This document shows, in pieces, positions 12,141 through 26,384 of a DNA stretch of 42,055 nucleotides. The stretch is from Liolophura sinensis (lineage: Eukaryota; Mollusca; Polyplacophora; Chitonida; Chitonidae), in the NCBI RefSeq assembly GCF_032854445.1, contig NW_027018322.1:1-42055 (forward strand), in the 5' to 3' direction. How positions within the stretch are numbered: position 1 is the first letter of the stretch; each line of letters begins with the position of its first letter. The notes beneath the pieces are model-generated. The model saw only the letters and a list, made by a program, of their open reading frames with translations, was not told the origin of the DNA and searched no databases. The position numbers were made by a program, and so were the translations under genes.

Positions 12141-13784
12141 ATGCGCAATTGGGTCAGGCATCTCCAGGTGTTGAAAAATTGGAAATTTCCTTGGTTTCCA
12201 TGGAGTAAGAGCCGTTGCTGGGCACGTGATTTTGACATAAATGATGATTCAATTGTGGCTACAGCCAAAAGTATTGGTCGGAGAGCAACGCGGTTTGCAC
12301 CATTCGATTTCTCGTCACAAAATACGTCGGATTATCCTCTTACCAGCACGATTGGAGCATTTTTTTTACTTTTGGATTTTTGCCTGGTCCTTTTGCTAAT
12401 TGAAATCGGCTACATGTACTATGTACCATCGCGACTGGTCATTACTATATTCAACTTTTGATTATAAGTTATGTGCCCTTCGGTAGCCCAGAAGACGTCA
12501 AATCTTTGGGCCAAGCCCATTTAACTCACCCAGCAAATGTCTTACTTCTAAGTCGAAGATAAACTCAATGTCTTTATCTACATGTAGAAAAACCACACCA
12601 TTTTTATATAAAAAACACAAGGTAATTGATACAGTCTGCTGTAAAAAGTACAATTGAACACTGACCCACATCAATAAGGTGCCAAAAGATGCGCAATTGG
12701 GCCAGGCATCTCCAGGTGTTGAAAAATTGTAAATTTCCTTGGTTTCCATGGAGTAAGAGCCGTTGCTGGGCACGTGATTTTGACATAAATGATGATTCAA
12801 TTGTGGCTACAGCCAAAGGCATTGGTCGGAGAGCAACGCGGTTTGCACCATTCGATTTCTCGTCACAAAATACTTCGGATTAGCCTCTTACCAGCAGCAT
12901 TGGAGCATTTTTTCCACTTTTGGATTTTTGCCTGGTCCTTTTGCTAATTGAAATCGGCTACATGTACTATGTACCATCGCGACTGGTCATTACTATATTC
13001 AACTTTTGATTATAAGTTATGTGCCCTTCGGTAGCCCAGAAGACGTCAAATCTTTGGGCCAAGCCCATTTAACTCACCCAGCAAATGTCTTACTTCTAAG
13101 TCGAAGATAAACTTAACCTCTTTATCTACATGTAGAAAAACCACACCATTTTTATATAAAAAACACAAGGTACTTGATACAGTCTGCTGTAAAAAGTACA
13201 ATTGAACACTGACCCACATCAATAAGGTGCAAAAAGATGCGCAATTGGGTCAGGCATCTCCAGGTGTTGAAAAATTGGAAATTTCCTTGGTTTCCATGGA
13301 GTAAGAGCCGTTGCTGGGCACGTGATTTTGACATAAATGATGATTCAATTGTGGCTACAGCCAAAAGTATTGGTCGGAGAGCAACGCGGTTTGCACCATT
13401 CGATTTCTCGTCACAAAATACGTCGGATTAGCCTCTTACCAGCAGCATTGGAACATTTTTTCTACTTTTGGATTTTTGCCTGGTCCTTTTGCTAATTGAA
13501 ATCGGCTACATGTACTATGTACCATCGCGACTGGTCATTACTATATTCAACTTTTGATTATAAGTTATGTGCCCTTCGGTAGCCCAGAAGACGTCAAATC
13601 TTTGGGCCAAGCCCATTTAACTCACCCAGCAAATGTCTTACTTCTAAGTCGAAGATAAACTTAATCTCTTTATCTACATGTAGAAAAACCACACCATTTT
13701 TATATAAAAAACACAAGGTACTTGATACAGTCTGCTGTAAAAAGTACAATTGAACACTGACCCACATCAATAAGGTGCCAAAAG
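12141..13784 (+). repeat. Units u23-u25, duplicate block containing hybrid unit u24
   Basis: u23 matches u18 at every diagnostic site. u24 (12689) begins like u20 (GGGCCAGGC, CAGGTG, TTGTAAA) and ends like u21 (AAAGGCATTGG, TACTTCGG, GGAGCATTTT, CTTAACCTC). It is followed by the GGTGCAAAAAG approach that otherwise precedes only u22. The switch lies between about 12,730 and 12,816. u25 then has u18/u23-type AATTGGAAATTT. This is what unequal crossover or conversion between neighbouring units would leave. Confidence 0.8.
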
Positions 13785-16700
13785 ATGCGCAATTGGGTCA
13801 GGCATCTCCAGCTGTTGAAAAATTGCAAATTTCCTTGGTTTCCATGGAGTAAGAGCCGTTGCTGGGCACGTGATTTTGACATAAATGATGATTCAATTGT
13901 GGCTACAGCCAAAAGTATTGGTCGGAGAGCAACGCGGTTTGCACCATTCGATTTCTCGTCACAAAATACGTCGGATTAGCCTCTTACCAGCAGCATTGGA
14001 ACATTTTTTCCACTTTTGGATTTTTGCCTGGTCCTTTTGCTAATTGAAATCGGCTACATGTACTATGTACCATCGCGACTGGTCATTACTATATTCAACT
14101 TTTGATTATAAGTTATGTGCCCTTCGGTAGCCCAGAAGACGTCAAATCTTTGGGCCAAGCCCATTTAACTCACCCAGCAAATGTCTTACTTCTAAGTCGA
14201 AGATAAACTCAATGTCTTTATCTACATGTAGAAAAACCACACCATTTTTATATCAAAAACACAAGGTACTTGATACAGTCTGCTGTAAAAAGTACAATTG
14301 AACACTGACCCACATCAATAAGGTGCCTAAAGATGCGCAATTGGGTCAGGCATCTCCAGCTGTTGAAAAATTGGAAATTTCCTTGGTTTCCATGGAGTAA
14401 GAGACGTTGCTGGGCACGTGATTTTGACATAAATGATGATTCAATTGTGGCTACAGCCAAAAGTATTGGTCGGACAGCAACGCGGTTTGCACCATTCGAT
14501 TTCTCGTCACAAAATACGTCGGATTAGCCTCTTACCAGCAGCATTGGAACATTTTTTCCACTTTTGGATTTTTGCCTGGTCCTTTTGCTAATTGAAATCG
14601 GCTACATGTACTATGTACCATCGCGACTGGTCATTACCATATTCAACTTTTGATTATAAGTTATGTGCCCTTCGGTAGCCCAGAAGACGTCAAATCTTTG
14701 GGCCAAGCCCATTTCACTCACCCAGCAAATGTCTTACTTCTAAGTCGAAGATAAACTTAATGTCTTAATCTACATGTAGAAAAACCACACCATTTTTAAA
14801 TAAAAACCACAAGATACTTAATAGAGTCTGCTGTAAAAAGTACAATTGAACACTGACCCACATGAATAAGGTGCCAATGAATGCGCAATTGGGTCAGGCA
14901 TCTCCAGGTGTTGACAAATTGCAAATTTCCTTGGTTTCCATGGAGTAAGAGCCGTTGCTGGGCACGTGATTTTCACAAAATTAATCATTCAATTGTGGCT
15001 ACAGCCAAAAGTATTGGTCGGAGAGCAACGCGGTTTGCACCATTCGATTTCTCGTCACAAAATACGTCGGATTAGCCTCTTACCAGCAGCATTGGAACAT
15101 TTTTTCCACTTTTGGATTTTTGCCTGGTCCTTTTGCTAATTGAAATCGGCTACATGTACTATGTACCATCGCGACTGGTCATTACTATATTCAACTTTTG
15201 ATTATAAGTTATGTGCCCTTCGGTAGCCCAGAAGACGTCAAATCTTTGGGCCAAGCCCATTTAACTCACCCAGCAAATGTCTTACTTCTAAGTCGAAGAT
15301 AAACTCAATGTCTTTATCTACATGTAGAAAAACCACACCATTTTTATATAAAAAACACAAGGTACTTGATACAGTCTGCTGTAAAAAGTACAATTGAACA
15401 CTGACCCACATCAATAAGGTGCCAAAAGATGCGCAATTGGGCCAGGCATCTCCAGGTGTTGAAAAATTGTAAATTTCCTTGGTTTCCATGGAGTAAGAGC
15501 CGTTGCTGGGCACGTGATTTTGACATAATTGATCATTCAATTGGGGCTACAGCCAAAAGTATTGGTCGGAGAGCAACGCGCTTTGCACCATTCGATTTCT
15601 CGTCACAAAATACGTCGGATTAGCCTCTTACCAGCAGCATTGGAACATTTTTTCCACTTTTGGATTTTTGCCTGGTCCTTTTGCTAATTGAAATCGGCTA
15701 CATGTACTATGTACCATCGCGACTGGTCATTACTATATTCAACTTTTGATTATAAGTTATGTGCCCTTCGGTAGCCCAGAAGACGTCAAATCTTTGGGCC
15801 AAGCCCATTTAACTCACCCAGCAAATGTCTTACTTCTAAGTCGAAGATAAACTCAATGTCTTAATCTACATGTAGAAAAACCACACCATTTTTATATAAA
15901 AAACACAAGGTACTTGATACAGTCTGCTGTAAAAAGTACAATTGAACACTGACCCACATCAATAAGGTGCCAAAAGATGCGCAATTGGGCCAGGCATCTC
16001 CAGCTGTTGAAAAATTGTAAATTTCCTTGGTTTCCATGGAGTAAGAGCCGTTGCTGGGCACGTGATTTTGACATAAATGATGATTCAATTGTGGCTACAG
16101 CCAAAGGTTTTGGTCGGAGAGCAACGCGGTTTGCACCATTCGATTTCTCGTCACAAAATACTTCGGATTAGCCTCTTACCAGCAGCATTGGAACATTTTT
16201 TCCACTTTTGGATTTTTGCCTGGTCCTTTTGCTAATTGAAATCGGCTACATGTACTATGTACCATCGCGACTGGTCATTACTATATTCAACTTTTGATTA
16301 TAAGTTATGTGCCCTTCGGTAGCCCAGAAGACGTCAAATCTTTGGGCCAAGCCTATTTAACTCACCCAGCAAATGTCTTACTTCTAAGTCGAAGATAAGC
16401 TTAATCTCTTTATCTACATGTAGAAAAACCACACCATTTTTATATAAAAAACACAAGGTACTTGATACAGTCTGCTGTAAAAAGTACAATTGAACACTGA
16501 CCCACATCAATAAGGTGCCAAAAGATGCGCAATTGGGTCAGGCATCTCCAGCTGTTGAAAAATTGGAAATTTCCTTGGTTTCCATGGAGTAAGAGCCGTT
16601 GCTGGGCACGTGATTTTGACATAAATTATGATTCAATTGTGGCTACAGCCAAAAGTATTGGTCGGAGAGCAACGCGGTTTGCACCATTCGATTTCTCGTC

Positions 16701-17072
16701 ACAAAATACGTCGGATTAGCCTCTTACCAGCAGCATTGGAACATTTTTTCTACTTTTGGATTTTTGCCTGGTCCTTTTGCTAATTGAAATCGGCTACATG
16801 TACTATGTACCATCGCGACTGGTCATTACTATATTCAACTTTTGATTATAAGTTATGTGCCCTTCGGTAGCCCAGAAGACGTCAAATCTTTGGGCCAAGC
16901 CCATTTAACTCACCCAGCAAATGTCTTACTTCTAAGTCGAAGATAAACTCAATGTCTTAATCTACATGTAGAAAAACCACACCATTTTTAAATAAAAACC
17001 ACAAGATACTTAATAGAGTCTGCTGTAAAAAGTACAATTGAACACTGACCCACATCAATAAGGTGCCAAAAG
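13785..17072 (+). repeat. Units u26-u31, with two more diverged copies
   Basis: Spacing is exactly 548 throughout. u27 (14333) has private substitutions (GTGCCTAAAG, GAGACGTTGC, CGGACAGCAA, ATTACCATATT). The tract entering it reads TATATCAAAAAC, which breaks the usual TATATAAAA. u28 (14881) is entered by an AAATAAAA-type tract and has CATGAATAAGG, TTGACAAATTG and TTTTCACAAAATTAATC. u30 (15977) shares TACTTCGG with u21/u24 and has AAAGGTTTTGG. These are substitutions rather than indels, so real divergence is likely. Confidence 0.85.
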
Positions 17073-20000
17073 ATGCGCAATTGGGTCAGGCATCTCCAGG
17101 TGTTGAAAAATTGCAATTTCCTTGGTTTCCATGGAGTAAGAGCCGTTGATGGGCACGTGATTTTGACATAATTGATCATTCAATTGTGGCTACAGCCAAA
17201 AGTATTGGTCGGAGAGCAACGCGGTTTGCACCATTCGATTTCTCGTCACAAAATACGTCGGATTAGCCTCTTACCAGTAGCATTGGAACATTTTTTCCAC
17301 TTTTGGATTTTTGCCTGGTCCTTTTGCTAATTGAAATCGGCTACATGTACTATGTACCATCGCGACTGGTCATTACTATATTCAACTTTTGATTATAAGT
17401 TATGTGCCCTTCGGTAGCCCAGAAGACGTCAAATCTTTGGGCCAAGCCCATTTAACTCACCCAGCAAATGTCTTACTTCTAAGTCGAAGATAAACTCAAT
17501 GTCTTTATCTACATGTAGAAAAACCACACCATTTTTAAATAAAAACCACCAGGTACTTAACAGAGTCTGCTGTAAAAAGTACAATTGAACACTGACCCAC
17601 ATCAATAAGGTGCCAAAAGATGCGCAATTGGGCCAGGCATCTCCAGTTGTTAAAAAATTGTAAATTTCCTTGGTTTCCATGGAGTAAGAGCCGTTGGTGG
17701 GCACGTGATTTTGACATAATTGATCATTCAATTGTGGCTATACCCAAAAGTATTGGCCGGAGAGCAACGCGGTTTGCACCATTCGATTTCTCGTCACAAA
17801 ATACGTCGGATTAGCCTCTTACCAGCAGCATTGGAGCATTTTTTCCACTTTTGGATTTTTGCCTGGTCCTTTTGCTAATTGAAATCGGCTACATGTACTA
17901 TGTACCTTCGCAACTGGTCATTACTATATTCAACTTTTGATTATAAGTTATGTGCCCTTCGGTAGCCCAGAAGACGTCAAATCTTTGGGCCAAGCCCATT
18001 TAACTCACCCAGCAAATGTCTTACTTCTAAGTCGAAGATAAACTCAATGTCTTTATCTACATGTAGAAAAACCACACCATTTTTATATAAAAACCACAAA
18101 GTACTTTATAGAGTCTGCTGTAAAAAAGTACAATTGAACACTGACCCACATCAATAAGGTGCCAAAAGATGCGCAATTGGGCCAGGCATCTCCAGCTGTT
18201 GAAAAAGTGCAAATTTCCTTGGTTTCCATGGAGTAAGAGCCGTTGCTGGGCACGTGATTTTGACATAAATGATGATTCAATTGTGGCTACAGCCAAAAGT
18301 ATTGGTCGGAGAGCAACGCTGTTTGCACCATTCGATTTCTCGTCACAAAATACGTCGGAGAAGCCTCTTACCAGCAGCATTGGAACATTTTTTCCACTTT
18401 TGGATTTTTGCCTGGTCCATTTGCTAATTGAAATAGGCTACATGTACTATGTACCATCGCGACTGGTCATTACTATATTCAACTTTTGATTATAAGTTAT
18501 GTGCCCTTCGGTAGCCCAGAAGACGTCAAATCTTTGGGCCAAGCCCATTTAACTCACCCAGCAAATGTCTTACTTCTAAGTCGAAGATAAACTCAATGTC
18601 TTTATCTACATGTAGAAAAACGACACCATTTTTATATAAAAACCACAAAGTACTTCATAGAGTCTGCTGTAAAAAGTACAATTGAACACTGACCCACATC
18701 AATAAGGTGCCAAAAGATGCGCAATTGGGTTAGGCATCTCCAGTTGTTGAAAAATTGCAAATTTCCTTGGTTTCCATGGAGTAAGAGCCGTTGGTGGGCA
18801 CGTGATTTTGACATAAATGATGATTCAATTGTGGCTACAGCCAAAAGTATTGGTCGGAGAGCAACGCGGTTTGCACCATTCGATTTCTCGTCACAAAATA
18901 CGTCGGATTAGCCTCTTACCAGCAGCATTGGAGCAGTTTTCCCACTTTTGGATTTTTGCCTGGTCCTTTTGCTAATTGAAATCGGCTACATGTACTATGT
19001 ACCATCGCGACTGGTCATTACTATATTCAACTTTTGATTATAAGTTATGTGCCCTTCGGTAGCCCAGAAGACGTCAAATCTTTGGGCCAAGCCCATTTAA
19101 CTCACCCAGCAAATGTCTTACTTCTAAGTCGAAGATAAACTCAATGTCTTTATCTACATGTAGAAAAACCACACCATTTTTAAATAAAAACCAAAAGATA
19201 CTTAATAGAGTCTGCTGTAAAAAGTACAATTGAACACTGACCCACATCAATAAGGTGCCAAAAGATGCGCAATTGGGCCAGGCATCTCCAGGTGTTGAAA
19301 AATTGTAAATTTCCTTGGTTTCCATGGAGTAAGAGCCGTTGCTGGGCACGTGATTTTGACATAAATGATGATTCAATTGTGGCTACAGCCAAAAGTATTG
19401 GTCGGAGAGCAACGCGGTTTGCACCATTCGATTTCTCGTCACAAAATACGTCGGATTAGCCTCTTACCAGCAGCATTGGAGCATTTTTTCAACTTTTGGA
19501 TTTTTGCCTGGTCCTTTTGCTAATTGAAATCGGCTACATGTACTATGTACCTTCGCAACTGGTCATTACTATATTCAACTTTTGATTATAAGTTATGTGC
19601 CCTTCGGTAGCCCAGAAGACGTCAAATCTTTGGGCCAAGCCCATTTAACTCACCCAGCAAATGTCTTACTTCTTAGTCGAAGATAAACTCAATGTCTTTA
19701 TCTACATGTAGAAAAACCACACCATTTTTATATAAAAAACACAAGGTACTTGATACAGTCTGCTGTATAAAGTACAATTGAACACTGACCCACATCAATA
19801 AGGTGCCAAAAGATGCGCAATTGGGTTAGGCATCTCCAGTTGTTTAAAAAATTGTAAATTTCCTTGGTTTCCATGGAGTAAGAGCCGTTGCTGGGCACGT
19901 GATTTTGACATAAATGATGATTCAATTGTGGCTACAGCCAAAAGTATTGGTCGGAGAGCAACGCGGTTTGCACCATTCGATTTCTCGTCACAAAATACGT

Positions 20001-20361
20001 CGGATTAGCCTCTTACCAGCAGCATTGGAACATTTTTTCCACTTTTGGATTTTTGCCTGGTCCTTTTGCTAATTGAAATCGGCTACATGTACTATGTACC
20101 ATCGCGACTGGTCATTACTATATTCAACTTTTGATTATAAGTTATGTGCCCTTCGGTAGCCCAGAAGACGTCAAATCTTTGGGCCAAGCCCACTTAACTC
20201 ACCCAGCAAATGTCTTACTTCTAAGTCGAAGATAAACTCAATGTCTTTATCTACATGTAGAAAAACCACACCATTTTTAAATAAAAACCACAAAGTACTT
20301 TATAGAGTCTGCTGTAAAAAGTACAATTGAACACTGACCCACATCAATAAGGTGCCAAAAG
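17073..20361 (+). repeat. Units u32-u37, transition zone between monomer classes
   Basis: AAATAAAA-type tracts enter u32, u33 and u36. u34 and u35 carry hybrids (TATATAAAAACC followed by CAAAGTACTT and ATAGAGTC). u33 and u36 share TACCTTCGCAACTGG, three units apart. u33 and u35 share GTTGGTGGGC. u34 (18169) has GGAGAAGCC where others have GGATTAGCC, and GAAATAGGC for GAAATCGGC. From here rightward GGGCCAGGC becomes commoner than GGGTCAGGC. Most spacings are 548 or 549. Confidence 0.83.
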
Positions 20362-23300
20362 ATGCGCAATTGGGCCAGGCATCTCCAGCTGTTGAAAAAT
20401 TGCAAATTTCCTTGGTTTCCATGGAGTAAGAGCCGTTGCTGGGCACGTGATTTTGACATAAATGATGATTCAATTGTGGCTACAGCCAAAAGTATTGGTC
20501 GGAGAGCAACGCGGTTTGCACCATTCGATTTCTCGTCACAAAATACGTCGGATTAGCCTCTTACCAACAGCATTGGAGCATTTTTTCCACTTTTGGATTT
20601 TTCCCTGGTCCTTTTGCTAATTGAAATCGGCTACATGTACTATGTACCATCGCGACTGGTCATTACTATATTCAACTTTTGATTATAAGTTATGTGCCCT
20701 TCGGTAGCCCAGAAGACGTCAAATCTTTGGGCCAAGCCCATTTAACTCACCCAGCAAATGTCTTACTTCTAAGTCGAAGATAAACTCAATGTCTTTATCT
20801 ACATGTAGAAAAACCACACCATTTTTATATAAAAAACACAAGGTACTTGATACAGTCTGCTGTAAAAAGTACAATTGAACACTGACCCACATCAATAAGG
20901 TGCCAAAAGATGCGTAATAGGGACAGGCATCTCCAGGTGTTGAAAAATTGCAAATTTCCTTGGTTTCCATGGAGTAAGAGCCGTTGCTGGGCACGTGATT
21001 TTGACATAAATGATGATTCAATTGTGGCTACAGCCAAAAGTATTGGTCGGAGAGCAACGCGGTTTGAACCATTCGATTTCTCGTCACAAAATACGTCGGA
21101 TTAGCCTCTTACTAGCAGCATTGGAACATTTTTTCCACTTTTGGATTTTTGCCTGGTCCTTTTGCTAATTGAAATCGGCTACATGTACTATGTACCATCG
21201 CGACTGGTCATTACTATATTCAACTTTTGATTATAAGTTATATGCCCTTCGGTAGCCCAGAAGACGTCAAATCTTTGGGCCAAGCCCATTTAACTCACCC
21301 AGCAAATGTCTTACTTCTAAGTCGAAGATAAACTCAATGTCTTTAACTACATGTAGAAAAATCACACCATTTTTATATAAAAAAACACAAGGTACTTGAT
21401 ACAGTCTGCTGTAAAAAGTACAATTGAACACTGACCCACATCAATAAGGTGCCAAAAGATGCGCAATTGGGCCAGGCATCTCCAGCTGTTGAAAAATTGG
21501 AAATTTCCTTGGTTTCCATGGAGTAAGAGCCGTTGCTGGGCACGTGATTTTGACATAAATGATGATTCAATTGTGGCTACAGCCAAAAGTATTGGTCGGA
21601 GAGCAACGCGGTTTGCACCATTCGATTTCTCGTCACAAAATACGTCGGAATAGCTTCATACCAGCAGCATTGGAACATTTTTTCCTCTTTTGGATTTTTG
21701 CCTGGTCCTTTTGCTAATTGAAATCGGCTACATGTACTATGTACCATCGCGACTGGTCATTACTATATTCAACTTTTGATTATAAGTTATGTGCCCTTCG
21801 GTAGCCCAGAAGACGTCAAATCTTTGGGCCAAGCCCATTTAACTCACCCAGCAAATGTCTTACTTCTAAGTCGAAGATAAACTCAATGTCTTTATCTACA
21901 TGTAGAAAAACCACACCATTTTTATATAAAAAACACAAGGTACTTGATACAGTCTGCTGTAAAAAGTACAATTCAACACTGACCCACATCAATAAGGTGC
22001 CAAAAGATGCGCAATTGGGTCAGGCATCTCCAGCTGTTGAAAAATTGCAAATTTCCTTGGTTTCCATGGAGTAAGAGCCGTTGCTGGGCACGTGATTTTG
22101 ACATAAATGATGATTCAATTGTGGCTACAGCCAAAAGTATTGGTCGGAGAGCAGCGCGGTTTGCACCATTCGATTTCTCGTCACAAAATACGTCGGATTA
22201 GCCTCTTACCAGCAGCATTGGAGCATTTTTTCCACTTTTGGATTTTTCCCTGGTCCTTTAGCTAATTGAAATCGGCTACATGTACTATGTACCATCGCGA
22301 CTGGTCATTACTATATTCAACTTTTGATTATAAGTTATGTGCCCTTCGGTAGCCCAGAAGACGTCAAATCTTTGGGCCAAGCCCATTTAACTCACCCAGC
22401 AAATGTCTTACTTCTAAGTCGAAGATAACCTTAATCTCTTTATCTACATGTAGAAAAACCACACCATTTTTATATAAAAAACACAAGGTACTTGATACAG
22501 TCTGCTGTAAAAAGTATAATTGAACACTGACCCACATCAATAAAGTGCCAAAAGATGCGCAATTGGGTCAGGCATCTCCAGCTGTTGAAAAATTGCAAAT
22601 TTCCTTGGTTTCCATGGAGGTAAGAGCCGTTGCTGGGCACGTGATTTTGACATAAATGATGATTCAATTGTGGCTACAGCCAAAAGTATTGGTCGGAGAG
22701 CAACGCGGTTTGCACCATTTGATTTCTCGTCACAAAATACGTCGGATTAGCCTCTTACCAGCAGCATTGGAGCATTTTTTCCACTTTGGATTTTTACCTG
22801 GTCCTTTTGCTAATTGAAATCGGCTACATGTACTATGTACCATCGCGGACTGGTCATTACTATATCAACTTTTGATTATAAGTTATGTGCCCTTCGGTAG
22901 CCCAGAAGACGTCAAATCTTTGGGCCAAGCCCATTTAACTCACCCAGCAAATGTCTTACTTCTAAGTCGAAGATAAACTCAATGTCTTTATCTACATGTA
23001 GAAAAACCACACCATTTTTATATAAAAAACACAAGGTACTTGATACAGTCTGCTGTAAAATGTACAATTAAACACTGACCCACATCAATAAGGTGTCAAA
23101 AGATGCGCAAATGCGTCAGGCATCTCCAGGTGTTGAAAAATTGCAAATTTCCTTGGTTTCCATGGAGTAAGAGCCGTTGCTGGGCACGTGATTTTGACAT
23201 AAATGATGATTCAATTGTGGCTACAGCCAAAAGTATTGGTCGGAGAGCAACGCGGTTTGCACCATTCGATTTCTCGTTACAAAATACGTCGGATTAGCCT

Positions 23301-23651
23301 CTTACCAGCAGCATTGGAACATTTTTTTCCACTTTTGGATTTTTCCCTGGTCCTTTTGCTAATTGAAATCGGCTACATGTACTATGTACCATCGCGACTG
23401 GTCATTACTATATTCAACTTTTGATTATAAGTTATGTGCCCTTCGGTAGCCCAGAAGACGTCAAATCTTTGGGCCAAGCCCATTTAACTCACCCAGCAAA
23501 TGTCTTACTTCTAAGTCGAAGATAAACTCAATGTCTTTATCTACATGTAGAAAAACCACACCATTTTTAAATAAAAACCAAAAGGTACTTAATACAGTCT
23601 GCTGTAAAAAGTACAATTGAACACTGACCCACATCAATAAGGTGCCAAAAG
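20362..23651 (+). repeat. Units u38-u43, mostly TATATAAAA class
   Basis: u38 is entered by an AAATAAAA-type tract with ACTTTATAGAG; u39-u43 are entered by TATATAAAA. u39 (20910) has private changes GCGTAATAGGGACAGG and GTTTGAACC. u40 has GGAATAGCTTCATACC. u41 has GCAGCGCGG. u42 (22555) has ATGGAGGTAAG, CATTTGATTTC and CGCGGACTGG. u43 has GCAAATGCGTCAGG. u38, u41 and u43 share TTTTTCCCTGG in place of TTTTTGCCTGG. Confidence 0.83.
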
Positions 23652-25288
23652 ATGCGCAATTGGGCCAGGCATCTCCAGCTGTTGAAAAATTGTAAATTTC
23701 CTTGGTTTCCATGGAGTAAGAGCCGTTGCTGGGCACGTGATTTTGACATAAATGATGATTCAATTGTGGCTACAGCCAAAAGTATTGGTCGGAGAGCAAC
23801 GTGGTTTGCACCATTCGATTTCTCGTCACAAAATACGTCGGATTAGCCTCTTACCAGCAGCATTGGAACATTTTTTCCACTTTTGGATTTTTGCCTGGTC
23901 GTTTTGCTAATTGAAATCGGCTACATGTACTATGTACCATCGCGACTGGTCATTACTATATTCAACTTTTGATTATAAGTTATGTGCCCTTCGGTAGCCC
24001 AGAAGACGTCAAATCTTTGGGCCAAGCCCATTTAACTCACCCAGCAAATGTCTTACTTCTAAGTCGAAGATAAACTCAATGTCTTTATCTACATGTAGAA
24101 AAACCACACCATTTTAATATAAAAAACACAAGGTACTTGATACAGTCTGCTGTAAAAAGTACAATTGAACACTGACCCACATCAATAAGGTGCCAAAAGA
24201 TGCGCAATTGGGCCAGGCATCTCCAGTTGTTGAAAAATTGTAAATTTCCTTGGTTTCCATGGAGTAAGAGCCGTTGCTGGGCACGTGATTTTGACATAAC
24301 TGATCATTCATTTGTGGCTACAGCCAAAAGTATTGGTCGGAGAGCAACGCGGTTTGCACCATTCGATTTCTCGTCACAAAATACGTCGGATTAGCCTCTT
24401 ACCAGCAGCATTAGAACATTTTTTCCACTTTTGGATTTTTGCCTGGTCGTTTTGCTAATTGAAATCGGCTACATGTACTATGTACCATCGCGACTGGTCA
24501 TTACTATATTCAACTTTTGATTATAAGTTATGTGCCCTTCGGTAGCCCAGAAGACGTCAAATCTTTGGGCCAAGCCCATTTAACTCACCCAGCAAATGTC
24601 TTACTTCTAAGTCGAAGATAAACTCAATGTCTTTATCTACATGTAGAAAAACCACACCATTTTTAAATAAAAACCAAAAGGTACTTAATACAGTCTGCTG
24701 TAAAAAGTACAATTGAACACTGACCCACATCAATAAGGTGCCAAAAGATGCGCAATTGGGCCAGGCATCTCCAGCTGTTGAAAAATTGTAAATTTCCTTG
24801 GTTTCCATGGAGTAAGAGCCGTTGCTGGGCACGTGATTTTGACATAAATGATGATTCAATTGTGGCTACAGCCAAAAGTATTGGTCGGAGAGCAACGCGG
24901 TTTGCACCATTCGATTTCTCGTCACAAAATACGTCGGATTAGCCTCTTACCAGCAGCATTGGAACATTTTTTCCACTTTTGGATTTTTCCCTGGTCCTTT
25001 TGCTAATTGAAATCGGCTACATGTACTATGTACCATCGCGACTGGTCATTACTATATTCAACTTTTGATTATAAGTTATGTGCCCTTCGGTAGCCCAGAA
25101 GACGTCAAATCTTTGGGCCAAGCCCATTTAACTCACCCAGCAAATGTCTTACTTCTAAGTCGAAGATAAACTCAATGTCTTTATCTACATGTAGAAAAAC
25201 CACACCATTTTTATATAAAAAACACAAGGTACTTGATACAGTCTGCAAGTACAATTGACACTGACCCACATCAATAAGGTGCCAAAAG
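23652..25288 (+). repeat. Units u44-u46, alternating tract classes
   Basis: u44 and u46 are entered by AAATAAAAACCAAAAGG tracts (from 23,569 and 24,664). The intervening u45 is entered by TTTTAATATAAAAAAC. u44 and u45 share GGTCGTTTTGC in place of GGTCCTTTTGC. u45 has ACTGATCATTCATTTG. The alternation suggests a small dimer unit, but one cycle is not enough to prove a higher-order period. Confidence 0.78.
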
Positions 25289-26384
25289 ATGCGCAATTGG
25301 GCCAGGCATCTCCAGCTGTTGAAAAATTGTAAATTTCCTTGGTTTCCATGGAGTAAGAGCCGTTGCTGGGCACGTGATTTTGACATAAATGATGATTCAA
25401 TTGTGCTACAGCCAAAAGTATTGGTCGGAGAGCAACGCGGTTTGCACCATTCGATTTCTCGTCACAAAATACGTCGAATTAGCCTCTTACCAGCAGCATT
25501 GGAACATTTTTTCCACTTTTGGATTTTTGCCTGGTCCTTTTGCTAATTGAAATCGGCTACATGTACTATGTACCATCGCGACTGGTCATTACTATATTCA
25601 ACTTTTGATTATAAGTTATGTGCCCTTCGGTAGCCCAGAAGACGTCAAATCTTTGGGCCAAGCCCATTTAACTCACCCAGCAAATGTCTTACTTCTAAGT
25701 CGAAGATAAACTCAATGTCTTTATCTACATGTAGAAAAACCCACGACCATTTTTATATAAAAAACACAAGGTACTTCATACAGTCTGCTGTAAAAAGTAC
25801 AATTGAACACTGACCCACATCAATAAGGTGCCAAAAGATGCGCAATTGGGTCAGGCATCTCCAGCTGTTGAAAAATTGCAAATTTCCTTGGTTTCCATGG
25901 AGTAAGAGCCGTTGCTGGGCACGTGATTTTGACATAAATGATGATTCAATTGTGGCTACAGCCAAAAGTATTGGTCGGAGAGCAACGCGGTTTGCACCAT
26001 TCGATTTCTCGTCACAAAATACGTCGGATTAGCCTCTTACCAGCAGCATTGGAACATTTTATGCACTTTTGGATTTTGGCCTTGTCCTTTTGCTAATTGA
26101 AATCGGCTACATGTACTATGTACCATCGCGACTGGTCATTACTATATTCAACTTTTGATTATAAGTTCCGTGCCCATCGGTAGCCAGAAGACGTCAAATC
26201 TTTGGGCCAAGCCCATTTAACTCACCCAGCAAATGTCTTACTTCTAAGTCGAAGATAAACTCAATGTCTTTATCTACATGTAGAAAAACCACACCATTTT
26301 TAAATAAAAACCACAAGGTACTTAATAGAGTCTGCTGTAAAAAGTACAATTGAACACTGACCCACATCAATAAGGTGCCAAAAG
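25289..26384 (+). repeat. Units u47-u48, first copy of an octamer-offset pair
   Basis: u47 has ACGTCGAATTAGCC, and the tract entering u48 continues into GTACTTCATACAG. u48 (25838) has the unique segments TTTTATGCACTTTTGG, GGATTTTGGCCTTG and AAGTTCCGTGCCCATCGG. All recur in u55-u56, 4392-4393 bp downstream. The approach to u47 lacks about seven bases (GTCTGCAAGTAC, then ATTGACACTG), giving the shortest spacing in the array, 541. u47 also lacks a G in TTGTGCTACAG. Confidence 0.85.

Noticed and set aside
25213-25289. Six-base deletion in the approach to u47 (GTCTGCAAGTAC) as a biological variant
   Set aside because: It is unique, lies in an indel-rich zone, is accompanied by another missing A within 20 bases, and is absent from the sister unit u55. 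A consensus error is the simpler explanation.
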